From CAWIVH01 sp963839475 (GTDB taxonomy: Bacteria > Acidobacteriota > UBA6911), in NCBI GenBank assembly GCA_963839475.1, contig CAWIVH010000001.1, positions 1,116,001 to 1,180,000 of the forward strand: DNA of 64,000 nt, read 5' to 3'. Positions 19,367 to 27,025 of the stretch are shown here, piece after piece; the stretch's first letter is position 1, and every line of letters begins with the position of its first letter. The translations under genes were made by a program, and so were the position numbers. The notes below the pieces were generated by a model that was not told the origin of the DNA, searched no databases, and saw only the letters and a list, made by a program, of their open reading frames with translations.

Positions 19367-20701
19367 TCGCGCGATCCGCCGGTGATGCTTTTGTATCTGA
19401 TCCAGGTCCACCGTAAGCAGCCGGCCTTCCTCCACGACGATACGGCCGTTTACGATCAAGGTGTGGACCCGAATGGGCTGGCAGAAGAGCAGACTGCCCG
19501 CCGGGTCCCAGCTGCCGCTGAAGCCGATATCCGAGCGATCGAAGATGGCCAGATCGGCGGCCTTCCCCGGCACGATCGAGCCAATATCGTCCCGGCCAAG
19601 GCACTCGGCGCCCCCCATCGTGGCCAGTCGCAGGGCCTCCGGGGCGGTCATGGCCCCAGCCCCGTGCCGGACGCGGGTCAAGAGCATAGCCTGGCGTGCC
19701 TCCCCCAACATATGGCAGGAGTCGTTCGATGCGCTTCCGTCCACGCCCAGCCCGACACGAACGCCGGCGGCCAGCAACTCCCGAATCCGGGCGATCCCCG
19801 AGCCGAGCCGCATATTCGAAGAAGGACAGTGCGCCACCCCCATATGCACATGCCCCAACCTGCGGATTTCCTCGTCGCTGAAATAAATCCCGTGCCCGAG
19901 CCAGGCGTCGCCCGACATCCAGCCGCAGTCCTCGAGGTAGTCGACCGGTCGGCGGCCGAAAACCTCGAGACAGAAACGCTCTTCATCCATCGTCTCGGCG
20001 AGGTGAGTGTGCAGCCGCACGCCCAGCGAGCGGGCCAGATCGGCGGTTTGCCTCATCAGCCGGGGTGTTACCGAAAAAGGGGAGCAGGGGGCCAGCGCAA
20101 TGCGCGTCATGGCACCGGGCGAGGGATCGTGGTACTGCTTCACGATGCGCTCGGAATCGGCCAGGATTTCATCCTCGTCCTGCACCACCGAATCGGGGGG
20201 GAGCCCGCCGTCTTTCTCACTCAGGCTCATGCTGCCACGAGTCGGGTGGAATCTAATTCCGATTTCCAGGCCCGCCTTGATTTGGGCATCGAGGATCCGG
20301 CCGGTCCCTTTGGGGAAAAGGTACTGATGATCCGTCGTGGTAGTGCATCCAGAGAGCATCATCTCGGCCATCCCGACCAGGGCTCCGTAGTAGAAGCCTT
20401 CGTCGCTGATGCGCGCCCAGATTTTGTAGAGGCTTTTCAGCCACTCGAAGAGCTCCGCATTCTGGACCGATGGTACCGCTCGGGTCAGCGTCTGGTAGAG
20501 GTGGTGGTGCGTGTTGACCAGGCCCGGAAGGATCACACGGCCGGTGGCGTCGATAACGCGAGCGCCAGGCAGGTCGGGTCCCGGACCGGGTCCCGCCGAA
20601 TCGATGAGGTTCCCATCCAGAATTATGTGGCCACCCTCGATGCGGGGCATGGACGGATTCATGGTCAAAACTACCGCGGCATTACGAATGACAGTTATCA
20701 C
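19355..20701 (-). CDS. 8-oxoguanine deaminase-like amidohydrolase
   Basis: A 448-residue metal-dependent hydrolase of the cytosine deaminase/TrzA group. It closely follows the 8-oxoguanine deaminase pattern along its whole length: NTHHHLYQTLTRAVPSVQ, LSGCTTTTDHQYLFPKG, TRGSMSLSEKDGGLPPDSVVQ, ALAPCSPFSVTPRLMRQ, HTHLAETMDEERFC, LGVDGSASND and GRDDIGSIVPGKAADLA. Metal ligands are the HHH, HTH, HG and D motifs. Such enzymes convert oxidised guanine to urate, feeding purine catabolism. A broken second copy of its 5' end lies at 22241-22388. Confidence 0.85.
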   Translation of the reverse strand: MITVIRNAAVVLTMNPSMPRIEGGHIILDGNLIDSAGPGPGPDLPGARVIDATGRVILPGLVNTHHHLYQTLTRAVPSVQNAELFEWLKSLYKIWARISDEGFYYGALVGMAEMMLSGCTTTTDHQYLFPKGTGRILDAQIKAGLEIGIRFHPTRGSMSLSEKDGGLPPDSVVQDEDEILADSERIVKQYHDPSPGAMTRIALAPCSPFSVTPRLMRQTADLARSLGVRLHTHLAETMDEERFCLEVFGRRPVDYLEDCGWMSGDAWLGHGIYFSDEEIRRLGHVHMGVAHCPSSNMRLGSGIARIRELLAAGVRVGLGVDGSASNDSCHMLGEARQAMLLTRVRHGAGAMTAPEALRLATMGGAECLGRDDIGSIVPGKAADLAIFDRSDIGFSGSWDPAGSLLFCQPIRVHTLIVNGRIVVEEGRLLTVDLDQIQKHHRRIARSLQ

Positions 20702-20780
20702 GGCGTCTTTCTCCCGGCAACATTATACCCGCTTGACTGCCAATGATGCTGGTGTACGCGCTGTGGTCTTAAGTTTCCCG

Positions 20781-20856
20781 CATTCCTCTATTTCGAGATG
20801 CTGTGTGGGCCAATTAGCTCTTGGCTACTGAGTTGCCCGCCGGGGGCTTGTGAGGA
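20781..20856 (+). pseudogene. Remnant of a glycosyltransferase 3' end
   Basis: The segment from ATTCCTCTATTTCGAGATGC to CGCCGGGGGCTTGTGAGG aligns with the last 75 or so bases of the intact glycosyltransferase (about 23404-23478, TTCCTTTATATCGAGATGCT to CGCCGGGCGTTCAGGAGG) with roughly three in four positions alike. It carries no usable frame. It lies just upstream of the intact deaminase gene, mirroring the intact transferase, which has a deaminase fragment beside it; both point to one old duplication. Confidence 0.6.
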
Positions 20857-21158
20857 AATTTCAAGGGAAATAGGGACAGCGCACGTTTTCAGGGAGCGGC
20901 GAAATCGAGTGATGTCCCCCTTCTCATAGCGACCGAGCAACACAGCCTCATCGGCTACCAATGCTGTTGGTGCGTTTTTTCGGGGCTGATGTCGGTTTTC
21001 GGGCTGATGGATTGACTAGTGGCTGTCCACAAAGCGCGAATATGAAGCGCGAAGAATACCGGCAAAAGAAATGGCAGCGCAAGAGCAAATGAACAGGGAG
21101 GCGCACCCCTGCTCTGAAGAAAACGACTGGCATACCATAGCGATCCGTTCCAATCGGC
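20857..21158. other. Intergenic stretch, no gene recognised
   Basis: About 300 bases between the glycosyltransferase remnant and the methyltransferase stop. The frames have no domain signal. The sequence CGTTTTCAGGGAGCGGCGAA near 20885-20904 resembles a stretch at 9659-9680, suggesting a dispersed repeat. The rest could be decayed sequence from the duplicated segment. Confidence 0.35.
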
Positions 21159-22031
21159 TCAGGAGCTGCGCCGGCCGGCGTAGAAGTAGCGGTTGCTCCA
21201 ATTCTCGTCGCTAGGCAATACAGTGGCGATCAGTCTGGAGATCCGGCTGAGAAAATAGAGCGCCATCGTGCGCGGCTTTGCCAGGTCGGCCGCGACAATC
21301 CGGCTCGGAGCGGGCCAGTAAACCGCACGAGTGGCGAACTCGATCTCCAGGAGTGAAAAACGGCGAAAGAAGGCTCTCTGTCCACGCGCGGTTGCCAGGA
21401 TGACATGGTAGGGCGGCATGGCCGATTTCGGATTGCCCCGGAATTTGCGCACTAGGCGCATCAGGAGCGTCAGGAGGGTCTGGTTTCCCTCCAGCGGCCC
21501 TTGCGCCATCAGGAGTCCGCCCGGTTTCAAGTAACGCAGGATCTGGGGAAACTGGGTGCCCAAGTCGGTCAGATGTTCCAGCACATCGCCGAGGTGAAGA
21601 ATATCGGCCTGAAGCTCCGCCTGCGCAGCCTGTGAAATGCTCCATACCTCAATCCCGGTTCGCCGCGCCGTTTCCCCGGCAACCGCCTGGTCGAATTCGA
21701 TCCCCAGAGCCTTCCAGTTATTGCCTGCCGCCGCGGCCAGCAATTTCCCCGCGCCGCACCCGTAGTCAATGAACAGACCACGAGGCAGACATTCCAGCCA
21801 TTTTACCACTCGCGGTGTCTCCCTTTCAGGCTCCGGAACGGCATCGGCGCAGGCGGCGTTCAGGTAGTCGATGCTATACATTCGGGCGAGAGTCTCCGCA
21901 TCTGGCATGGGATTGGCATAGTGGGATTTGCAGCTCGTGCACTGCAAGTATTCGAATTCCCTTCCGCAATAAACCGTCGACCCGAACCAGGATAGGATCG
22001 ATTCCGGATGATTGCATAGTGGACAGGACAT
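21159..22031 (-). CDS. Class I SAM-dependent methyltransferase
   Basis: A 290-residue protein with an N-terminal zinc-ribbon-like pair (CPLCNHPES and CTSCKSHY) then a Methyltransf_23-type fold: SAM motif I as FIDYGCGAGKLLAAA near residue 90, acidic motif II in GIEFDQAVAGE, LGDVLEHLTD, and YLKPGGLLMAQGP. Such proteins often act on sugars or lipids in envelope glycoconjugate synthesis; the plus-strand glycosyltransferase nearby fits that but does not prove it. The gene sits between the two halves of a decayed duplication. Confidence 0.82.
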   Translation of the reverse strand: MSCPLCNHPESILSWFGSTVYCGREFEYLQCTSCKSHYANPMPDAETLARMYSIDYLNAACADAVPEPERETPRVVKWLECLPRGLFIDYGCGAGKLLAAAAGNNWKALGIEFDQAVAGETARRTGIEVWSISQAAQAELQADILHLGDVLEHLTDLGTQFPQILRYLKPGGLLMAQGPLEGNQTLLTLLMRLVRKFRGNPKSAMPPYHVILATARGQRAFFRRFSLLEIEFATRAVYWPAPSRIVAADLAKPRTMALYFLSRISRLIATVLPSDENWSNRYFYAGRRSS

Positions 22032-22240
22032 AAATCACCAGCGGCATTTCTTGCCGCAGCGAAAGACCCCCGCGCCTGAAAATGACAAGCGCCTATCGAC
22101 TTTCGTCATCGGGGTTAGACCAGGTGCGCAGAACCCGAAACCGAACTTTCAAGCTCCCCATTCCAACTTCGAAACGGCGGAAGCAGTATGCACTGAACCC
22201 CCAACAGGATCGAAGGAAGAATTAGCGGAGGTGTCCGGTC

Positions 22241-22388
22241 CACGATAATGTGGCCACCCTCGATACAGGGTATGGACGGATTCAAGGTCAGGATTATTGC
22301 GGCACTGCGACCGACCCCTTGCACGGCGTCTTTCTCCCGGCAACATTATACTAGCTTGACTGCCAATGATGCTGGTGTACGCTCTGTG
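22241..22388 (-). pseudogene. Duplicated 5' fragment of the 8-oxoguanine deaminase-like gene
   Basis: Read on the minus strand, this segment contains the upstream region and first ~28 codons of a second deaminase copy: LNPSIPCIEGGHIIVD matches MNPSMPRIEGGHIILD of the intact gene, and the adjacent 60 or so upstream bases (TTTCTCCCGGCAACATTATA, CTTGACTGCCAATGATGCTG, GTGTACGC) are nearly identical to those at 20705-20765. Similarity stops abruptly at about 22240. The fragment cannot encode an enzyme. The rest of the 22032-22471 gap shows no gene. Confidence 0.75.
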
Positions 22389-22471
22389 TTTCGGACATAG
22401 AAGGGGCACGCGGTCTTGGGTTTTGCGGGCTTGGTGGTTCATTTTGAATTGAGCATGAAATAATCGATCCC

Positions 22472-23482
22472 ATGCAGAAAGCCGATGCTCCCATCACAGT
22501 CGTCATTCCGGCGCGCAATGCTGAGGCCATGCTGCGCCAGTGCCTCGAAGCGCTGCTGCGGAATGATCTGGCCGGTGTTGAGATACTGGTGATCGACGAC
22601 GCCTCCATGGATGATACCGGTCAGGTGGCCGAGTCGATGTCACAGGTGCCGGGAGCGAGCGTGCGCTGCGTCCGGCTTCCGCGACAGTCCGGCCCGGCGG
22701 CGGCGCGCAACGAGGGAATGCGTCAGGCACGTACGCCCTTCCTGTTTTTTGTGGATGCCGACATAATCCTTCCCCCGGAGACGATTGGCTGGGTGCGGGA
22801 GACCCTGGCCGCGCATGCCGGGCAGCCGGAAGTCATCGGCGTGATGGGGGTCTACAACGAGAGCGTCCCGTTCCCCGAATTCCTGTCCAACTTCAAGAAC
22901 CTTCAGGTCTGCTTCCTTCACAGTACCACCCCGACGGTCAGCCCGTATCTTCACACGCCGATTCTTTGCGTGAGGCGCGACATCCTTGAGCAGGCGGGCG
23001 GCTTCGACACCAGCCTGGCTACGGCGGAGGATTTCAAGCTCGGGCTGCAGCTCGGTTCACAGGGCTATCGCTTCATCATCGACCGGCGCATTCGGGGGAC
23101 ACACCTCAAGCGTATGGGCCTGAGGGGATTGCTAAAAGAAGACGCCCGCCGGATCCGAGACCTTCTGACAATCCAGCTGGACCCGGGTCTGCCGAAAGGA
23201 GCCGCCCAGGCTCATCGCTGGGGGCGCATTCTTTCCATACTCCTGCCCTTGCCGCTGCTTGGGCTGGCGGCAACTTCCCCGTTTTTCCCCTTCCTCTTAT
23301 GGATCGCAGCGGCGGGAGCTGTGGCGTTTTATGCCGGCAATTTAGATTTATTAAGATATGTCGCAGAGCGCAAAGGGAGCGTCTTTGCCTTGAAATCAGC
23401 CGCCTTCCTTTATATCGAGATGCTGTGGGGACAGATCGTTCTGGGCTACTGGGTTGTTCGCCGGGCGTTCAGGAGGACCTAG
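22472..23482 (+). CDS. Family 2 glycosyltransferase with membrane tail
   Basis: A 336-residue GT-A enzyme: ITVVIPARNAEAMLRQCLEALL at the start, nucleotide-binding VIDDASMDDT, the DXD-type FVDADI near residue 92, and a substrate-domain aspartate in TAEDFKLG (the ED motif). Two or three hydrophobic segments follow (about 250-285 and 310-328), so it is likely membrane-attached. It may transfer a sugar to a lipid or polysaccharide; the specific donor is unknown. Its 3' end carries an AGGAGG that could serve the small downstream frame at 23485. Confidence 0.85.
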   Translation: MQKADAPITVVIPARNAEAMLRQCLEALLRNDLAGVEILVIDDASMDDTGQVAESMSQVPGASVRCVRLPRQSGPAAARNEGMRQARTPFLFFVDADIILPPETIGWVRETLAAHAGQPEVIGVMGVYNESVPFPEFLSNFKNLQVCFLHSTTPTVSPYLHTPILCVRRDILEQAGGFDTSLATAEDFKLGLQLGSQGYRFIIDRRIRGTHLKRMGLRGLLKEDARRIRDLLTIQLDPGLPKGAAQAHRWGRILSILLPLPLLGLAATSPFFPFLLWIAAAGAVAFYAGNLDLLRYVAERKGSVFALKSAAFLYIEMLWGQIVLGYWVVRRAFRRT

Positions 23483-23484
23483 CG

Positions 23485-23817
23485 ATGAAGCAGCTCGAGC
23501 TTGCCTTCGGGCCAGTGCGGAAAATCGAGCGCTGTGTTGAGGAGCAAAAGGCTGGAAATTCCGCGGCGAAGCAAGATCGCGAAGGTACTGACACAACAGG
23601 AATTCTTTCCCGAGCTCGCAGGCAGCGACATTACCTGAGGCTACGTCCATATTGTGACCGACCAACGAGTCGCCGCTTTTGCCCTCTTCGGCCCGAACGA
23701 TCTCTCGGCATTTGCCGCCGTGCCTCCTCAGGCTGTCAAGTGAAGACTCCCGGAGTGCGTGCGCTTTGGCTGAGGAAAAGCAAAACCTCCATTACAGTTT
23801 ACGGCCATGTGTTCTGA
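23485..23817 (+). CDS. Small uncertain open frame after the glycosyltransferase
   Basis: A 110-codon frame starts two bases after the glycosyltransferase stop, with AGGAGG nine bases before its ATG, an arrangement typical of operons. The product (MKQLELAFGPVRKIERC...) is basic, has no domain I recognise and looks compositionally random after about residue 40, so it may be chance or a decayed gene. The rest of the gap up to 23867 shows nothing. Confidence 0.25.
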   Translation: MKQLELAFGPVRKIERCVEEQKAGNSAAKQDREGTDTTGILSRARRQRHYLRLRPYCDRPTSRRFCPLRPERSLGICRRASSGCQVKTPGVRALWLRKSKTSITVYGHVF

Positions 23818-23867
23818 GTGCTTTCCCGCCGCGGGTGCCCAGGTTCCTTTCTGCCATGAAATCAGTG

Positions 23868-25901
23868 TCAGTTGCCCGTGTTCCGGATGACGGTGCCGTT
23901 TCGCACGACGAGCCGGACATTGGCGAGAACATGGATGTCCTGCAGCGGATCACCATTCACTACCAGCAGATCAGCCAGTTTGCCCCGTTCCAGCGTGCCC
24001 AGGGTGCGATCGCGGTTGCATACATGGGCTGCGTTTTTCGTGGCTGCGACAATGATCTGCATGGGGGTCATGCCCGCCTGCCCCATCAACTCCAGTTCCC
24101 GCATCGGCATTCCCAGCTGAAAAGGCTTCGCCGCACCTGAAAAATCGGTGCCGAGAGCCACCTTTCCCCCGGCAGATACAAACCGGCGCAGGTTCTCCAC
24201 AGCCACCGGAGCGAGATTAAAAAAGGACCAGAGCTCGAGGGTGGGAACCCAGTGGATGTCGCCGGCAACCATCCGGGCGATCAGTGTCTCGTCTTTCAGT
24301 TCATCGGCGACCATGTGAGCGATTTCGTCGAACCCATAGTCGACCGCCTTCGCCAGGTCCATAGTCGCGGTCACATGAACGCTCACGGGCACGCCACGCC
24401 GGTGAGCTGCATCGATGATGGCCTTCGCTTCTTCCCGTGTGAACATCGGGAGATTCGCCCTGCCGTAAACGATCGCTCCGGAATCCAGGCAGGCCTTGAT
24501 GAGATCCGCCCCGTGATCCAAAACCAGATTTGTCTGGGAGCGCGCCTCCTCGGGCGAGGCGGCAGTGAGGACCGTGGTTTTCCCGTTTTCCAGCGGGTAG
24601 CCTCCCGGGGACGAAATCGGCGCTCCCACGGTGACGATGCGGGCAAAACGCGAGTCCTGCGCATTCTGATCGCGAAAGGTCATGGGCCACCACATGTGCA
24701 CCGCCTGGAAGCCCAGATCCCGAACGGTGGTAACTCCCGCCTGTGCCCAGGCCAGCAGATTACTCACCACGAAGGCGCTGTGAACGTGGGTATTGATAAA
24801 GCCGGGCAGGATTGTCGCTCCGCGCACGTCAATGATCCGGGCTCCGGCCGGGATGCTTACTTCAGCGGCAGGCCCCACCGCTGCAATATGATCGTCGTTG
24901 ATCAAAACAACCGCATCGCGCAACGGTCCGGCTCCCGTACCATCAATCACGGTGCCATGGGTCAAAGCGAGAACAGCCTGAGCGGCAGGCAGGGTCGGGA
25001 TTGCAGGCAGAGCGGAATAATGACTCGAGTTTTGGACCAAAGCCACCACGGAAAACCTTTTTCCACCCTGCGCGGTCAAGACTGCCGAGCCCTTGAAGAC
25101 CTCCGGAAGCGGCGCGTTCTGAAAGAAATAGCTGGCTGCCTGCTGCCCCGGGCCGAGCGAAATGGTGAATCTGCCCGGAGAACCTTCAAGATCTCCTTCA
25201 ATGAGTGTTCCCGTGATGAAGATGCTTTCGGAGCAGGGATTGGCGATCGCAAAACCGGTGTACCGGTTCCGGCTCCGATCGTCGTCGACCGGAATGGTTG
25301 CGGCCTCCACCGCTGCAGCGGAAAGAACCCCGGCGCTGGTGAGCATGCTCCCGGACGCATCCGCCTTCCGGAAGGTGGCTACGCCTCCCAGGAACCCGCC
25401 ATAGCTCTCTACGCGAGCCCAGCCGGTCTGCGCCGGAGCCTCGGGACTTGTTGCGGATGCGGTGATGAAACTGGCGCCGCCGGGCGGAACCGTGATTGGC
25501 ATTGTGGAGCCGGCGGAGAAATTGGCCCCGAGCTCGTTCGGGGAATCGAAGCCGGCGCCGCTGCCGGAGAGGTTCACCTTCATGGGCGTCCCATCAGCCG
25601 CAGTGAGGATTAACGTCCCGCTCAGAGTCGCACTGCCGGTGTTCAGAAAAGAGAATACGGTGCTGTAGCCTCCGCCCACGACGACATGAGGGAAAAGGGA
25701 TGATGGCTCGGCCGCGGCAGGCGCCAAAGATCTCCAGGGAGCGCCTCGCGCGGGGAGCGGAGTAGTGGCAGAACCTGTTTGGCTCGGATTCAGACCTGGA
25801 CTGATGATGTTTTGTGCAGGGCTGGAAAGAGAGGCGAATATCAAGGCGGGGATCCATGACCGGGCGAGAATTGCGATTACGCTGCGCAGGGAAGCGAACA
25901 T
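23868..25901 (-). CDS. Secreted amidohydrolase with an N-terminal beta-sandwich domain
   Basis: A 677-residue exported protein. After a signal peptide (about residues 1-30) a region of some 290 residues resembles the repeats of the secreted protein at 39454-42573 (for example VVVGGGYSTVFSFLNTGSATLSGTLILTAADG). From about residue 325 comes an imidazolonepropionase-like amidohydrolase: GTVIDGTGAGPLRDAVVLI, metal site INTHVHSAF, VSVHVTATM, LGTDFSG and GKLADLLVVNGDP. The start at ATG 25901 is preferred because AAGGGGA precedes it; an upstream start at 25925 is also open. Substrate unknown. Confidence 0.8.
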   Translation of the reverse strand: MFASLRSVIAILARSWIPALIFASLSSPAQNIISPGLNPSQTGSATTPLPARGAPWRSLAPAAAEPSSLFPHVVVGGGYSTVFSFLNTGSATLSGTLILTAADGTPMKVNLSGSGAGFDSPNELGANFSAGSTMPITVPPGGASFITASATSPEAPAQTGWARVESYGGFLGGVATFRKADASGSMLTSAGVLSAAAVEAATIPVDDDRSRNRYTGFAIANPCSESIFITGTLIEGDLEGSPGRFTISLGPGQQAASYFFQNAPLPEVFKGSAVLTAQGGKRFSVVALVQNSSHYSALPAIPTLPAAQAVLALTHGTVIDGTGAGPLRDAVVLINDDHIAAVGPAAEVSIPAGARIIDVRGATILPGFINTHVHSAFVVSNLLAWAQAGVTTVRDLGFQAVHMWWPMTFRDQNAQDSRFARIVTVGAPISSPGGYPLENGKTTVLTAASPEEARSQTNLVLDHGADLIKACLDSGAIVYGRANLPMFTREEAKAIIDAAHRRGVPVSVHVTATMDLAKAVDYGFDEIAHMVADELKDETLIARMVAGDIHWVPTLELWSFFNLAPVAVENLRRFVSAGGKVALGTDFSGAAKPFQLGMPMRELELMGQAGMTPMQIIVAATKNAAHVCNRDRTLGTLERGKLADLLVVNGDPLQDIHVLANVRLVVRNGTVIRNTGN

Positions 25902-25959
25902 TTCATCATTCCCCTTGGCTCTCATTCACTTTTTCGCCCGCTCCCGGAGCCGTCCGGGT

Positions 25960-26143
25960 TCTTGCCGGAGGCAAGGCGGAACAGCGCCAAGGCGGGGCAC
26001 GATCGGGCGAAGACGCTGCTGGCGGCCCCCGATTGCGTCTCGCGGCCTGAATGGCAGTCTACACCCGATGCCCGCCTCCCTCCAACCTTCGGGGCAAAGG
26101 GAACACGGGTCCGGACCATGAGGAGAGGGAGGGTGGCAGATGA
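25960..26143 (+). pseudogene. Possible remnant of a VapB-type antitoxin
   Basis: In the frame ending at the TGA of 26141-26143, residues AVRVLAGGKAEQRQGG and, after an in-frame stop at 26048, PPPSNLRGKGNTGPDHEER resemble the C-terminal half of Phd/VapB-type antitoxins. The stop overlaps the toxin start as ATGA, the usual coupling in such pairs. The N-terminal DNA-binding half is missing, the upstream space being occupied by the divergent amidohydrolase. The similarity is by eye and weak. Confidence 0.3.
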
Positions 26144-26562
26144 GATTCTGGGATTCGTCGGCAATCATTCCTCTCTGTCTAGAAGAGCCGGCATCGGAGA
26201 AGATCCGGGACTTGGCCGAAAAGGATGAAGATCTTATTGTCTGGTGGGCAACGAGGGTGGAGTGTCTTTCTGCGCTGGCGCGCCGGCGCCGCGAAGAAGG
26301 GCTGACATCCGGGGCGGAACTGAGTGCGCGTACGGCGCTCTCCGCGCTCCCGGCGGAATGGTCCGAGGTTCAGCCTTCGGAATCCGTGAGGCAGCGAGCC
26401 GCGAGACTTCTCATGGTCCATGCTCTGCGCGCCGCGGATGCCATGCAGCTGGCATCCGCGCTGCTTTGGTCCGGGGAGGAGACTTCCGGAGCCGAGTTCG
26501 TGTGCCTAAACCAAAACCTGCGCGCAGCAGCCCTGCGGGAAGGATTCATCGTCCTTCCATAA
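26140..26562 (+). CDS. PIN-domain protein (VapC-like toxin)
   Basis: A 140-residue PIN-domain ribonuclease candidate. Conserved acidic positions are seen at D5 (FWDSSAII), E41 (VECLSAL) and D100 (RAADAMQLASA). The fourth, normally Asp in a FVTxDxxL motif, is Asn124 here (FVCLNQNLRAAA), which may reduce metal binding. VapC toxins cleave tRNA or rRNA and are held in check by an adjacent antitoxin; here that partner looks broken. The start overlaps the antitoxin-frame stop as ATGA. Confidence 0.8.
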   Translation: MRFWDSSAIIPLCLEEPASEKIRDLAEKDEDLIVWWATRVECLSALARRRREEGLTSGAELSARTALSALPAEWSEVQPSESVRQRAARLLMVHALRAADAMQLASALLWSGEETSGAEFVCLNQNLRAAALREGFIVLP

Positions 26563-26655
26563 CCGGGCCTGCCGCCAAATCAATCAACGACCCGAGTTGT
26601 CTCTTGACTTTCCAGCCGGTCGGATTCCGACCCAGACCATCGAAAAGAGCAATTT

Positions 26656-26951
26656 ATGCGGAAGATCAGGCATGCGGCATTCGCATTCGGATGTTTGGCA
26701 GTTGCCTGCGTAATGGCTTCCGACGCGCCGTACATCGGCAAATGGAAGCTGAACCCCGGCAAAAGCCAGCTCGCGGGAGAAACCGTCAGCATCGAGAAAA
26801 CCCCGTCCGGCGACTTAAAACTCAGCACGGCGATATGTTTTACACCTTCAACGTGGACGGAAAAGAATATCCTACTCCCGACGGAGGGACCGCATCCTGG
26901 AAGGCTCTGGATGCCAACAACTGGGAGTGCACCAATCGCATGAACGGTTAG
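26656..26951 (+). pseudogene. Frameshifted and truncated small secreted protein
   Basis: The first frame (MRKIRHAAFAFGCLAVACVM, then APYIGKWKLNPGKSQLAGE, VSIEKTPSGDLKLS) is a signal peptide and the opening of a lipocalin-like beta-barrel family frequent in Acidobacteriota. The continuation (DMFYTFNVDGKEYPTPDGG, ASWKALDANNWECTNRMNG) is found in another frame from about 26830, so a one-base deletion separates them. It then stops after NG where relatives go on for some 50 residues. It therefore looks both frameshifted and truncated. Family assignment is from memory of the pattern. Confidence 0.6.
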
Positions 26952-27025
26952 ACATAGATTGTCACCCCACCTCAAAAACCTTCCTGTTCCTTTGTATACA
27001 CACGGGAGGATTCGCGCCGCCCCGA

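Noticed and set aside
23299..23817. Long plus-strand frame through the glycosyltransferase end
   Set aside because: Its first half overlaps a clear gene in another frame; only the part after 23485 has independent start signals.
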